14,309 nt of DNA from Sphingomonadaceae bacterium (GTDB taxonomy: Bacteria > Pseudomonadota > Alphaproteobacteria > Sphingomonadales > Sphingomonadaceae). Below, in pieces: positions 7,368-14,288 of the stretch. Positions within the stretch are counted from its first letter, which is position 1. Every line of letters starts with the position of its first letter. Location of the stretch: NCBI GenBank assembly GCA_947442095.1, contig CANEVG010000041.1, positions 1-14,309 on the forward strand, in the 5' to 3' direction. The notes beneath the pieces are model-generated. The model was not told where the DNA came from. It was given only the letters and a program-made list of their open reading frames with translations, and did no database searches. The position numbers and the translations under genes are program-made.

Positions 7368-8558
7368 ATGCTGCAAGCGCAAACAACCGTCATCATGGCC
7401 GATCAGCCCCGCCCCGAACCCATGCTCGAAGATTCGGCACCGCCCGAAAGCGGCGATACCCGCGCGCGCCTGCAATCCGCGATCCTGCTGCTGCTGATGG
7501 CCGGGCTTTTCATGGCACTGCCGTTCGTGCTGTCGATCGGTTCGGTGGTGTTCCTGCCGCCCATTACCGCTGTGGTCATCGCAATCGTGCTGGCCCCGCT
7601 GGCCGACCGGCTGACCCGGCTCGGCCTGCCGGGCATGTTGGCGGCGCTGTTTGCCATTCTGACCATGGCTGCCGTGATCGTGGCTGCGCTCGCCCTCATA
7701 CTCCAGCCGGCGTTCGCAATGGTGGATCAGGTGCCCGACATGCTGCGCGAGGTCGGCCGCCGCTTTGCCGAACTGCGCGGCAACCTTACGTGGATCAACG
7801 ACTTCAACCGCCAACTCGCGCGCCTCACCGGGCACGGCCCCCGCGAAGTGGTGCTCGCCACGCCCTCGGTCATCGAACAGGTGGCGTTTGCCACGCCCAG
7901 CGTGGTGCTGGAAGTGCTGCTGACCCTGCTGATGACCTTCTTCATGATCGACAGCCACATCCGCGTGAAGCAGCGCCTGCAAAACGACCGCGAGCATCCG
8001 GACACATCGCTGCGGATCGCGCGCGTGATGCGCGATGTGCAGGACCGGGTGGCGGGCTATCTGCTGACGGTGGCGCAGGTCAATTTCGGGGTCGGGCTGA
8101 CCGTGGCGGGCGGTGCCTGGGCCTATGGGCTTAGCGCGCCGGTGATGTGGGGCGGGCTCGCGTTCGTGTTCAATTTCCTGCCCTATCTGGGGCCGCTCAC
8201 GATCATGGGCCTGTTGGCGCTGGTCGGGCTGGGCACGGCCAGTTCGGTCACCGTAGGGCTGCTGCCCGCACTCGCCTTCCTGGCGCTCCATGTGATCGAG
8301 GCGAACTTCATCACGCCTGCGATCCTGGGTAAGCGCTTCACGCTGAGCCCGGTCTCGATCCTGCTCGCTATCAGCTATTTCTCCTGGATCTGGGGCGTGC
8401 TCGGCGCGCTGCTGTCGGTGCCGATCCTGCTGATCATCGAAGCCATGCTCGAAAACCTGGGCCGGCCCAATCTGATCGGCTTCCTGCTGGGCGAGCCGCT
8501 GTTCCGGGGTGCTGTTCCAGTCCAAGCACCGGTTTATACCGACCTGCCTAGATCATAA
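7368..8558 (+). CDS. AI-2E family transporter
   Basis: This 396-aa polytopic membrane protein shows the AI-2E/YdiK/TqsA pattern. N-terminal helices lie at about 35-60 and 64-110, followed by a long loop (about 115-180), then a second helix cluster with GPLTIMGLLALVGLGT, HVIEANFITPAILGKRF and the signature SWIWGVLGALLSVPILL. Family members export small molecules (autoinducer-2 in E. coli TqsA) or act in Na+/H+ exchange; the substrate here is unknown. The start is uncertain: ATG at 7368 and ATG at 7395 (MADQPRPEP) are both possible and neither has a clear Shine-Dalgarno sequence. It lies 73 bp after the acyltransferase and may share its transcript. Confidence 0.88.
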   Translation: MLQAQTTVIMADQPRPEPMLEDSAPPESGDTRARLQSAILLLLMAGLFMALPFVLSIGSVVFLPPITAVVIAIVLAPLADRLTRLGLPGMLAALFAILTMAAVIVAALALILQPAFAMVDQVPDMLREVGRRFAELRGNLTWINDFNRQLARLTGHGPREVVLATPSVIEQVAFATPSVVLEVLLTLLMTFFMIDSHIRVKQRLQNDREHPDTSLRIARVMRDVQDRVAGYLLTVAQVNFGVGLTVAGGAWAYGLSAPVMWGGLAFVFNFLPYLGPLTIMGLLALVGLGTASSVTVGLLPALAFLALHVIEANFITPAILGKRFTLSPVSILLAISYFSWIWGVLGALLSVPILLIIEAMLENLGRPNLIGFLLGEPLFRGAVPVQAPVYTDLPRS

Positions 8559-8944
8559 GCCACACGCACAATTGCGGCGCCAGGCGGTGATGACGTGCGC
8601 GGGCTCTTCGGCAAAGGTTCTCGGCCGATTTTGGATCACCGTGATTGCGTCAGGAAGCCAGCCGGCAAGGAATGTTGCGGGCAGGGGCTGGCCGCCCCTG
8701 CAAGCGAGGTGACGCTGTTCGGGGGGCTTCCCGGCGCAACCCCTTCAGGCGGGCCGAACTTGGCTCTGTCATCGCGATCCAGAACAGGCGGACAGCGCTT
8801 ATCTTACGACATCTCCGTCCGTTTGGGCCATGCTGGATTGCCTGGACAGGGGCGGCCACCCCGGTGCGGGCGGGAGGGGATGGACCGTAAAAACGCCGGT
8901 CAATCAAGGACCGGGTTAGAGTAGGATCGCCCCTTTCTTTTCCG
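8559..8944. other. Gene-free stretch between the transporter gene and the IS remnant
   Basis: No open frame here resembles a protein I recognise. The one clear structure is a perfect 8-bp hairpin, GCAGGGGC-TGGCC-GCCCCTGC (8681-8701), without a T-run. The stretch is probably non-coding or debris left by insertion-sequence activity next to the IS256 fragment. Confidence 0.5.
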
Positions 8945-9111
8945 CTAGGCCCGAACGCATGCCGGGGCCGCTAGTATAGCGCCATCGCGGACAATGCCGT
9001 GATGGCGCATGCGCTCATAACGGGCGTCAAGGATGAGGTTGCGCACTTCGAGCGGCCGGTTGCGCCATTGCTCCAGCTCGACGTCCAGTTGCTTGGCTGC
9101 GCGGCTGACCT
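8945..9111 (-). pseudogene. IS256-family transposase fragment, interrupted by the Tn3-like element
   Basis: On the minus strand from 9109 the frame reads VSRAAKQLDVELEQW, then RPL and LILDARYERMRHHGIVRDGA, and hits TAG at 8945. SRA-x-x-LD, EQWRNRPL and LDARYE-R are typical of the central catalytic part of IS256 (mutator-type) transposases, where the D of LDARYE is one of the DDE residues. The family's C-terminal half is missing: the sequence diverges after about 8966. The 5' side is cut exactly at the end of the 5,177-bp element, and the frame resumes beyond its other end (14289-14309). This is a dead gene broken twice: by insertion and by 3' loss. Confidence 0.8.
9107..9111. repeat. Left copy of 5-bp target-site duplication (GACCT)
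   Basis: GACCT directly abuts the outer end of the left terminal repeat and matches GACCT at 14289-14293 abutting the right end. Five-base duplications are the rule for Tn3-family transposition. Confidence 0.85.
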
Positions 9112-9167
9112 GAGGTCACCGCAGCCCTTGTTCTGTAAACAATGCTAAGCGAGAACAAATGTGAACG
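9112..9167 (+). repeat. Left terminal inverted repeat (38 bp, similarity extends to 56 bp)
   Basis: It begins GAGGTCACCGCA and its 38th base closes the motif ATGCTAAG (9142-9149), a Tn3-family inner-end signature. It matches the inverted sequence at 14233-14288 without gaps: 32 of 38 in the repeat proper and 48 of 56 over the longer block. The outer 12 bases are identical. Confidence 0.87.
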
Positions 9168-9180
9168 GATCGCCGTTGGC

Positions 9181-9750
9181 TTAAGCAGGTCGGGAAAGTC
9201 CCAAGCGATGCATTTCACGATAAACTGTCGAACGACCAAGACCGAGCTGCTTTGCGGCTTCCGCCGGCGACGTGTGCGCTTCAATGAGAGCCAGAGCCGC
9301 ATCGATCCTCGACATATCGTGCGGCTGTCGACCTGGTTTTCGGCCTTTGGCACGCGCGGCGGCTGTACTGTCCTTCATGCGTTCGGATATCAGCCGCCGT
9401 TCAAAATGGGCAATGGCCCCAAAAACGTGGAATATCAGTTCACCGGCTGCGGACGAGGTGTCGATTTTTTCTTCTAGGCTGAGCAGCGCGGTTTTGCGCT
9501 CGCGCAGCATTGTCATGGTCTACAGCAGTTCCAAGAGGGATCTGCCAAGACGGTCCAGTCGGACAACCGCGGGCGTGCCGCCAAACCGCGCATAGCCGAG
9601 TAGTTCCTTGAGGCCGTGTCGGTCCATGCTCTTGCCCGACATGACATCGGTGAAGACGCGGAATGCACCGGCTTCGGTGAGCCGCATAGTCTGCCCTGCG
9701 ACATCTTGATCACCAGTGCTGGCACGGGCGTAGCCAAGAATGTCAGTCAT
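9181..9750 (-). pseudogene. tnpR: TnpR-like serine recombinase (resolvase), interrupted by an in-frame amber codon
   Basis: The reading frame spans 190 codons, the usual size of a Tn3-type resolvase, but codon 77 is TAG (9520-9522). Residues 1-76 hold the catalytic start ILGYARASTGDQD with the nucleophile Ser11, and VVRLDRLGRSLLELL with the active-site arginines. After the stop, the same frame continues MLRERKTALLSLEEKIDTSS, FGAIAHFERRLISERM, and a C-terminal helix-turn-helix (AAKQLGLGRSTVYREMHRLG). There is no frameshift, so one substitution explains the break. Unless the amber codon is read through, only a short catalytic fragment is made. It is the third gene after the antitoxin and toxin, 9 nt from the toxin stop. 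Its role would be cointegrate resolution. Confidence 0.85.
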
Positions 9751-9759
9751 TGTAATTCG

Positions 9760-10146
9760 TCATCGCGCCAGCAGGAGCTTCAGGCCCGGCACCTCGATCT
9801 TGGACCACTCTTGATCTGCGGTAAGAACCGGAAGTCCTTCGGTGATCCCAAGCGCCATGCAGGACCGATCTCCCAAGCCACTGCCAAATTCTTTGGTCAC
9901 AGGATAAAGTTTGGCCGCAGCGATGGCTTCATCGCGCCCGTGCGCACGCACGTCGAGATGCAGCGCGTCAAGCATCGCGAGCGCCACATCAACTGGCACA
10001 TCACGGCGCAACAGCCCCTTGATCACTTCCTGCAAATTGACCGCCGATATGAGCCCGTCGCCAATATGCCCGGCGACAAGCTCGGCCCCCGGTTCCTCAC
10101 GAAGCAGCGCCAAGATCGCGGATGAATCAAATACAACCGATGCCAT
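9760..10146 (-). CDS. vapC: VapC-type PIN-domain toxin (ribonuclease)
   Basis: This 128-aa PIN-domain protein has all four acidic metal-binding positions: Asp7 (VVFDSSAI), Glu40 (NLQEV), Asp93 (LGDRSCMALG) and Asp111 (VLTADQEW). VapC toxins are Mg2+-dependent endoribonucleases that cut tRNA or rRNA when the antitoxin is lost. It starts 2 nt after the stop of an AbrB-type antitoxin gene, the standard toxin-antitoxin layout, and is followed 9 nt later by the broken recombinase gene. The protein looks intact and presumably active. Target RNA is unknown. Confidence 0.88.
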   Translation of the reverse strand: MASVVFDSSAILALLREEPGAELVAGHIGDGLISAVNLQEVIKGLLRRDVPVDVALAMLDALHLDVRAHGRDEAIAAAKLYPVTKEFGSGLGDRSCMALGITEGLPVLTADQEWSKIEVPGLKLLLAR

Positions 10147-10148
10147 GC

Positions 10149-10415
10149 TTAGGCGTCATCGTCGCGGGCAGCTTCGGCGCGGCGCTCGGCGAGGAAGTCA
10201 TCGACCGAGAGATCGTTGGTGGCATGTTGACGATATAAATCCTGCGCGCGCTTGATGCTCTGCCGCATCGATGACAGTTTCACATCGTCACCATCGATCG
10301 ACAATACCACGACGCCGGCCCCTGTCACACCGAGGGCATTGCGCGCCGAGCGCGGAAGAACCATTCGGCCATTTTTGGCAATCCGTATATCCATCATTTC
10401 CTGCATTTGTGTCAT
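10149..10415 (-). CDS. vapB: AbrB/MazE-type (SpoVT-AbrB fold) antitoxin
   Basis: This 88-aa protein has an N-terminal swapped-hairpin DNA-binding domain (MDIRIAKNGRMVLPRSARNA followed by LGV) and an acidic, helical C-terminal tail (LSVDDFLAERRAEAARDDDA) that would wrap the toxin. Such antitoxins neutralise the PIN toxin and repress their own promoter. ATG at 10415 is chosen because it is just downstream of a good promoter; ATGs at 10406, 10397 and 10394 are alternatives, and the open frame further upstream would overlap that promoter. It sits 2 nt before vapC. In Tn3 elements, toxin-antitoxin pairs commonly sit next to the resolvase, as here. Confidence 0.85.
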   Translation of the reverse strand: MTQMQEMMDIRIAKNGRMVLPRSARNALGVTGAGVVVLSIDGDDVKLSSMRQSIKRAQDLYRQHATNDLSVDDFLAERRAEAARDDDA

Positions 10416-10432
10416 CCAAGGCAAAATGGCAT

Positions 10433-10477
10433 AAGATAGATCTGTGCCTGATCCTTGCAATTGTCAAATTTTGGCAA
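10433..10477 (-). promoter_or_regulatory. Promoter and operator-like repeat of the toxin-antitoxin operon
   Basis: On the minus strand TTGCAA (10460-10455) and TATCTT (10438-10433) form -35 and -10 hexamers 16 bp apart, predicting a start near 10426 and a short leader before the antitoxin ATG. An imperfect palindrome with TTGC/GCAA ends spans 10455-10477, over the -35. This is where an autoregulating AbrB-type antitoxin would be expected to bind. Confidence 0.5.
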
Positions 10478-10851
10478 GTGGGGCCTTTGCCAAGAACGCC
10501 CAGTCCCGCAAGCGACCGTTCTCTGGACGCCCATGCCGATTGAAATTCGGATGCCCCATTTGCGTCCCATAATTACGTCTCTTTATATCGTGCTGTCCGC
10601 TGTCCGCTGTCCGCTGTCCGCTGTCCGCTGTCATCTTCACCCTGTCGCTACAATCGCTCTGCGACAGGCTTAGCGCCCAGTTGGTAGCTGCAGCGCTGCC
10701 CAGTTCCGGGGAACGGCAAACGAGGGTCGAATGGCTGAAACTGGAAGCGGTTGCTGACCGCCCGCTGTGCCCGCTGCGGCGCGACGATCGAGATGAGAAC
10801 CGCGGTCGCGGATTTGACGTGGGCGGAGCAGAAATCTGAACTACTCTGGCT
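10478..10851. other. Non-coding divergent region between the two cargo operons
   Basis: No convincing gene is present. Apart from the 7-bp tandem repeat at 10592 I recognise no functional element. In Tn3 elements with a toxin-antitoxin pair upstream of tnpR, the res recombination site often lies upstream of the pair, so it may be in this stretch, but I could not identify paired resolvase subsites by eye. Confidence 0.45.
10592..10632. repeat. 7-bp tandem repeat (GCTGTCC)n
   Basis: Five perfect head-to-tail copies of GCTGTCC (10592-10626) are followed by a partial copy GCTGTC (10627-10632). It lies in the non-coding space between the toxin-antitoxin operon and the helicase operon. Such arrays change copy number by slippage. 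Confidence 0.92.
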
Positions 10852-10886
10852 TTGATGAGCTCGCTGAGATAGGGCAGATAATCTCA
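10852..10886 (+). promoter_or_regulatory. Candidate promoter with operator-like inverted repeat before the helicase operon
   Basis: TTGATG (10852-10857) and GATAAT (10877-10882) lie 19 bp apart, a slightly long but possible spacing. The inverted repeat TGAGAT (10865-10870)/ATCTCA (10881-10886), with a 10-bp spacer, overlaps the -10. An alternative extended -10, TGCTATAGAT (10891-10900), would start transcription at the ATG itself and give a leaderless message. Confidence 0.35.
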
Positions 10887-10905
10887 CATTTGCTATAGAT
10901 CAGGC

Positions 10906-11550
10906 ATGGCACCCAAGTTCAAAGCCCCGACCGAGAAGACCGTTCGCGCTCTTTTGACGCGATATGCATGCCCCGTACCCTACCATGAGGTGCGCACCCG
11001 CTTTCTCGGCGGCATCGCTTCACCCATATTGGGAATATCCCCCCTGCCAATCGTGAAGGAGTTGTGGGGCGGAGAGTTGCCGCCATTCGATTCACTCGAT
11101 GACCTGAATGAACTGATCAACATTCTGATCAATGGCCTCTGGAACAGCCTGACCAAGCATGACAGCCGGTCTGCCCCATTTCGGTTGGCGCGCCTGAACC
11201 TCGCGCCTTCCGCAAAAAACCTCGGCCTATTTGCGCAGGTCCGCAGGCAAGAGCTGGAGGGTTTCATCGAGGGTCTGTGCAACGGGCAGGATCATGTAGA
11301 CCTTCCCGAACTCGCCCATCAGGCCCTTGAGCATCTGCGTGAACTGGGTGCCATCATGGGAGGCATCGAGGATCTCGTTGCCCGCGGTATCGAAGCTGAA
11401 AGTCGCACCGCGATTGAGACGACCTTCAAGCATGTGCAGGAACTCACCAGGGTCATGGAGGTAGAGATCCATGCGGTGGTAATGTCCTGCGCCCGTGCCC
11501 GCCGGCAGATGCGCTCTAGCATCTCCGCGCCGAAATCAGCATTACACTAA
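10906..11550 (+). CDS. Uncharacterised protein, weakly UPF0149/YecA-like
   Basis: This 214-aa soluble protein has no membrane segment. The blocks FLGGIASP (33-40), PLPIVKELWGGELPPFDSLD (47-66), LWNSL (78-82) and QELEGFIEGL (115-124), with helices around them, faintly recall UPF0149/YecA-type proteins (fixed-spacing GG-E-P-F and W-x-GF-x-G elements), but I would not assign it on this alone. The C-terminal third is a charged, probably helical tail. It is the first gene of a tight operon: 6 nt to the next gene, whose end overlaps the helicase gene. There is no Shine-Dalgarno sequence (only CAGG two bases before the ATG), so translation may be leaderless. A role linked to the helicase is inferred from context. 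Confidence 0.7.
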   Translation: MAPKFKAPTEKTVRALLTRYACPVPYHEVRTRFLGGIASPILGISPLPIVKELWGGELPPFDSLDDLNELINILINGLWNSLTKHDSRSAPFRLARLNLAPSAKNLGLFAQVRRQELEGFIEGLCNGQDHVDLPELAHQALEHLRELGAIMGGIEDLVARGIEAESRTAIETTFKHVQELTRVMEVEIHAVVMSCARARRQMRSSISAPKSALH

Positions 11551-11556
11551 TCCGTC

Positions 11557-11994
11557 ATGAACTCAGAAGATCGCCTCCGCGAGAAACTTCGCAAAATCGA
11601 AGCCCTCTATGCGGGCGCCACAACTCCGGGCGAGAGGGCCGCAGCGGGAGCGGCAGCTGACCGAATTCGAGGCCAGTTCAAGACCGCCAGCCAGAACGAA
11701 AAAGCAGACGAATTCAAGTTTTCGATTTCTGACCCATGGTCGCGCCAGCTCTTCATTGCGCTGTGCCGCAGGTATGGGCTCCGACCATTTCGCTACCCCC
11801 GCATGCACCGTCAGACAGTTATCATCAAAGCCCCGGCCGGCTTCGTAAACACGGTGCTCTGGCCTGAGTTTGAGGAGTTGAGCGAAGCCCTGACCGCCCA
11901 CCTGCTCGAGATCACCGAGAAGATCATCAAGGAAGAGGTGCATGCTTCGACCGAGGATGCAGAAGAAGTCGAGGAGTCCCGGCGCCTGCGATGA
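11557..11994 (+). CDS. Uncharacterised 145-aa protein coupled to the RecD2-type helicase gene
   Basis: The N-terminal helix LREKLRKIEALYAGATTPGE (7-26) followed by RAAAGAAADRIR resembles the start of DUF2786-type proteins. The middle (DPWSRQLFIALCRRYGLRPF) and the segment up to LWPEFEELSEALTAHLLEIT are probably a small alpha/beta domain. It ends in an acidic tail rich in Glu. No catalytic motif is recognisable. It begins 6 nt after the upstream gene and its stop overlaps the helicase start as ATGA, so the helicase is translated by coupling. That arrangement suggests the three proteins act together, for instance as accessory factors loading or restraining the helicase, but this is inference. 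Confidence 0.7.
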   Translation: MNSEDRLREKLRKIEALYAGATTPGERAAAGAAADRIRGQFKTASQNEKADEFKFSISDPWSRQLFIALCRRYGLRPFRYPRMHRQTVIIKAPAGFVNTVLWPEFEELSEALTAHLLEITEKIIKEEVHASTEDAEEVEESRRLR

Positions 11995-14165
11995 ACCAGC
12001 AAGCGCAATCACCCTCTGAAGTTCTTGTCGGCAATGTGGAACGTGTCACCTTTCACAGCGAGGAAAGTGGTTTTTGCGTCCTGCGGGTTAAAGCGCGCGG
12101 TCACCGCGATCTGGTAACGACAACTGGTCACGCTGCCATGATTTCGGCCGGCGAGTGGATCACCGCCACCGGCGAGTGGACCAACGACCGCAATCATGGC
12201 CTGCAATTCAAGGCGCGGTTTCTGAAAACTTCAGAGCCTTCCTCGGTAGAGGGCATCGAGAAATATCTGGGTTCGGGGATGATCCGCGGAATTGGCCCGA
12301 CTTACGCCAAGCGGCTCGTGCAGATGTTCGGCAAAGACGTGTTCGACGTCATCGAAGCCAACCCCGAGCGGCTCCGGGAAGTGACTGGTATCGGCCCCAT
12401 GCGCGCGGCGAAAATCACTTCTGCCTGGGCGGATCAGAAGGTGATCCGCGAGATAATGGTGTTCCTGCACAGCCATACCGTCGGCACGGCCCGCGCCGTG
12501 CGGATATTCAAGACCTACGGGGTGGAGGCCGTTCAGATCATGAGCGACAACCCTTACCGTCTGGCACGTGATATCCGCGGCATCGGCTTTCGCACTGCTG
12601 ACACCATCGCAGAGAAGCTGGGCATTGAGAAAACCGCCATGGTGCGGCTCTGCGCCGGGATTTCCTATGCGCTCACAGAGGCCATGGGCCAGGGGCATTG
12701 CGGCCTGCCTGTCGCTGAATTGAAAGATCTCGCTGAAAAGCTTCTGGAAGTTGATCGTGCCTTAATCAGCACCGCGCTCGAATTGGAATTGGTGGGCGGT
12801 ACGGTGATTGCGGATACGGTGGGCGAGAGGGAATGCATCTTCCTCGGCGGACTTTATCATGCCGAGAAAAAGATCGCAGAGCGGCTGAAAGCCCTACTTT
12901 CAGGAGCTTTGCCGTGGGCTGCGATAGATCCTGATAAAGCCCTGCCGTGGATTGAAAAGCGCACGGCGCTGACGCTTGCCCCCAGTCAACGGGAGGCCAT
13001 CGGCCTTGCCCTGCGGTCCAAGATGACGGTGATCACTGGCGGGCCGGGTGTGGGCAAGACGACGATCGTCAATGCCATCCTGCTCATCCTTGCGGCCAAG
13101 GGGGTTCGGTTGCTCCTGTGCGCGCCTACAGGCCGAGCTGCCAAGCGGATGAGCGAAGCCACCGGAATGGAGGCCAAGACGATACACCGCCTGCTGGAAT
13201 TTGACCCCAAGGCGTATGGGTTCAAGCGGGACCAGGAAAACCCGCTCGAATGTGATCTGCTGGTGGTCGACGAAAGCTCGATGGTCGATGTCATGCTGAT
13301 GCAGTCACTGGTCAATGCAATTCCTGACACCGCAGCGCTGCTGATCGTTGGCGACATCGACCAGCTTCCATCAGTTGGGCCCGGCCAAGTGCTGGCCGAC
13401 ATCATTGGCTCTGGAACCGTGCCAGTTGTGCGGCTGACCGAGGTGTTCAGGCAGGCCGCGCAAAGCCGTATCATCACCACTGCTCACATGATCAATCAGG
13501 GCCGGATACCCGATCTGGGCAAGGTTGAGGGCGAGACGGACTTTTACTTCATCCCCGCGGACGAACCGGAAGAGGCTGTGCAGCGAATAATCAATCTCGT
13601 CGGCAAGCATATTCCGCGCAAGTTTGGGCTCGATCCGATCCGCGATATTCAGGTGCTGTGCCCGATGAACCGCGGCGGTGTCGGTGCGCGGTCCCTGAAT
13701 ATCGAGCTGCAGGCCGCTTTGAACCCGAACCCGGGGGCCAAGGTTGAGCGATTTGGCTGGACCTTTGCGCCCGGCGACAAGGTGATGCAGATCGAGAACG
13801 ACTACGACAAGGACGTGTTCAACGGCGACATCGGCTACATTCGGGCGGTGGATACCGTCGAAGGCGAACTGATCGTCGACTTCGACGGCCGCGAGGTCAG
13901 CTACCTGTTCGGGGAACTCGACACGCTCGTCCCAGCGTATGCCGCAACGATCCACAAGAGCCAGGGGTCAGAATACCCGGCAGTCGTGATCCCGGTCATG
14001 ACCCAGCACTACGCCATGTTGCAGCGTAACCTGCTCTACACCGGCCTCACCCGGGGGAAGAAATTGGTCATTCTGGTGGGGCAACGCAAAGCAATCGCAA
14101 TAGCCATAAAAAATGAGGCGGGCCGCCGCCGCTGGTCAAAGCTTGATGAGTGGATGGCGCGGTAA
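11991..14165 (+). CDS. recD2: RecD2-type ATP-dependent 5'-3' DNA helicase
   Basis: This 724-aa superfamily 1B helicase is full length for RecD2. The N-terminal OB-like part (about 10-80) precedes helix-hairpin-helix repeats (RGIGPTYAKRL from 99, VTGIGPMRAAKI from 131). The motor has Walker A GGPGVGKTT (350-358, Lys356), Walker B VVDESSMVD (Asp427, Glu428), the VGDIDQLPSVGPG motif, TIHKSQGSE (653-661) and LLYTGLTRGKK with Arg688. All motor motifs are intact. RecD2 acts outside RecBCD in DNA repair and fork processing; no recB or recC is nearby. It overlaps the upstream gene by 4 bp and ends 68 bp before the right terminal repeat of the transposon, in the place where one would expect tnpA. This makes it mobile cargo, a possible second copy besides a chromosomal one. 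Confidence 0.93.
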   Translation: MNQQAQSPSEVLVGNVERVTFHSEESGFCVLRVKARGHRDLVTTTGHAAMISAGEWITATGEWTNDRNHGLQFKARFLKTSEPSSVEGIEKYLGSGMIRGIGPTYAKRLVQMFGKDVFDVIEANPERLREVTGIGPMRAAKITSAWADQKVIREIMVFLHSHTVGTARAVRIFKTYGVEAVQIMSDNPYRLARDIRGIGFRTADTIAEKLGIEKTAMVRLCAGISYALTEAMGQGHCGLPVAELKDLAEKLLEVDRALISTALELELVGGTVIADTVGERECIFLGGLYHAEKKIAERLKALLSGALPWAAIDPDKALPWIEKRTALTLAPSQREAIGLALRSKMTVITGGPGVGKTTIVNAILLILAAKGVRLLLCAPTGRAAKRMSEATGMEAKTIHRLLEFDPKAYGFKRDQENPLECDLLVVDESSMVDVMLMQSLVNAIPDTAALLIVGDIDQLPSVGPGQVLADIIGSGTVPVVRLTEVFRQAAQSRIITTAHMINQGRIPDLGKVEGETDFYFIPADEPEEAVQRIINLVGKHIPRKFGLDPIRDIQVLCPMNRGGVGARSLNIELQAALNPNPGAKVERFGWTFAPGDKVMQIENDYDKDVFNGDIGYIRAVDTVEGELIVDFDGREVSYLFGELDTLVPAYAATIHKSQGSEYPAVVIPVMTQHYAMLQRNLLYTGLTRGKKLVILVGQRKAIAIAIKNEAGRRRWSKLDEWMAR

Positions 14166-14194
14166 AGCGATACTGTCAGCAGTGGACCGGCAGC

Positions 14195-14227
14195 GAAATG
14201 CGCCTCAAGACACAGCCGGCGCATTTC
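14195..14227 (+). terminator. Hairpin after the helicase gene, possible terminator
   Basis: A perfect 10-bp inverted repeat, GAAATGCGCC (14195-14204) and GGCGCATTTC (14218-14227) with a 13-base loop, starts 30 bp after the recD2-type stop. There is no T-run, so its strength as an intrinsic terminator is doubtful; it could also insulate the transposon end from cargo transcription. Confidence 0.45.
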
Positions 14228-14232
14228 CATTG

Positions 14233-14288
14233 CGTTCCCATGTGTTCTCGCTTGGCGTTGTTTACGGAGCAATGGTTGCGGTGACCTC
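14233..14288 (-). repeat. Right terminal inverted repeat
   Basis: Read on the minus strand it starts GAGGTCACCGCA, the same outer 12 bases as the left end. The 38-bp repeat proper is 14251-14288 and ends ACGCCAAG; similarity runs on to 14233. Total match to the left copy is 48/56 with no gaps. Confidence 0.87.

Larger units (their letters stand above)
9112..14288. mobile_element. Tn3-family-like non-autonomous transposon, no transposase
   Basis: The element is 5,177 bp, bounded by 38-bp terminal inverted repeats and a 5-bp direct duplication, and inserted in an IS256-type transposase gene. Its contents are a TnpR-like serine recombinase (amber-interrupted), a PIN/AbrB toxin-antitoxin pair directly upstream of it, and a plus-strand operon of two unknown genes plus a RecD2-type helicase. 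Tn3 elements classically carry a resolvase and often a toxin-antitoxin pair beside it. The roughly 950-1000 residue TnpA is absent, so mobility would need transposase in trans. The ends begin GAGGTC, not the common GGGGTC. Family membership is inferred from ends, duplication and resolvase. Confidence 0.82.

Noticed and set aside
6128..7396. Long open frame on the minus strand opposite the acyltransferase gene.
   Set aside because: It is rich in His/Arg/Gln with no family motif, typical of an antisense shadow of a GC-rich gene; the plus-strand frame has clear family blocks.
7266..8525. Long minus-strand open frame opposite the AI-2E transporter.
   Set aside because: His/Gln/Arg-rich low-complexity translation without recognisable domains; a mirror of the hydrophobic transporter codons.
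8595..8924. Overlapping short open frames on both strands after the transporter gene.
   Set aside because: None shows a domain, a good start signal or a consistent codon pattern.
10592..10632. CRISPR array.
   Set aside because: Units are 7 bp with no spacers.
10648..10887. A 79-residue minus-strand open frame between the cargo operons.
   Set aside because: No family resemblance, no ribosome site, and it overlaps the candidate promoter of the helicase operon.
11991..14165. RecD subunit of RecBCD.
   Set aside because: It has the N-terminal extension with helix-hairpin-helix repeats of RecD2, and there is no recB or recC nearby.
9129..14271. The inverted repeats as crossover sites of a DNA invertase; the core with TGTTCT/AGAACA ends and GTAAAC loosely recalls Gin/Hin sites.
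   Set aside because: The repeats extend well past a 26-bp site, have the length and inner end of Tn3 termini, and are flanked by a perfect 5-bp duplication inside a split IS256 gene. That fits transposition better than inversion.
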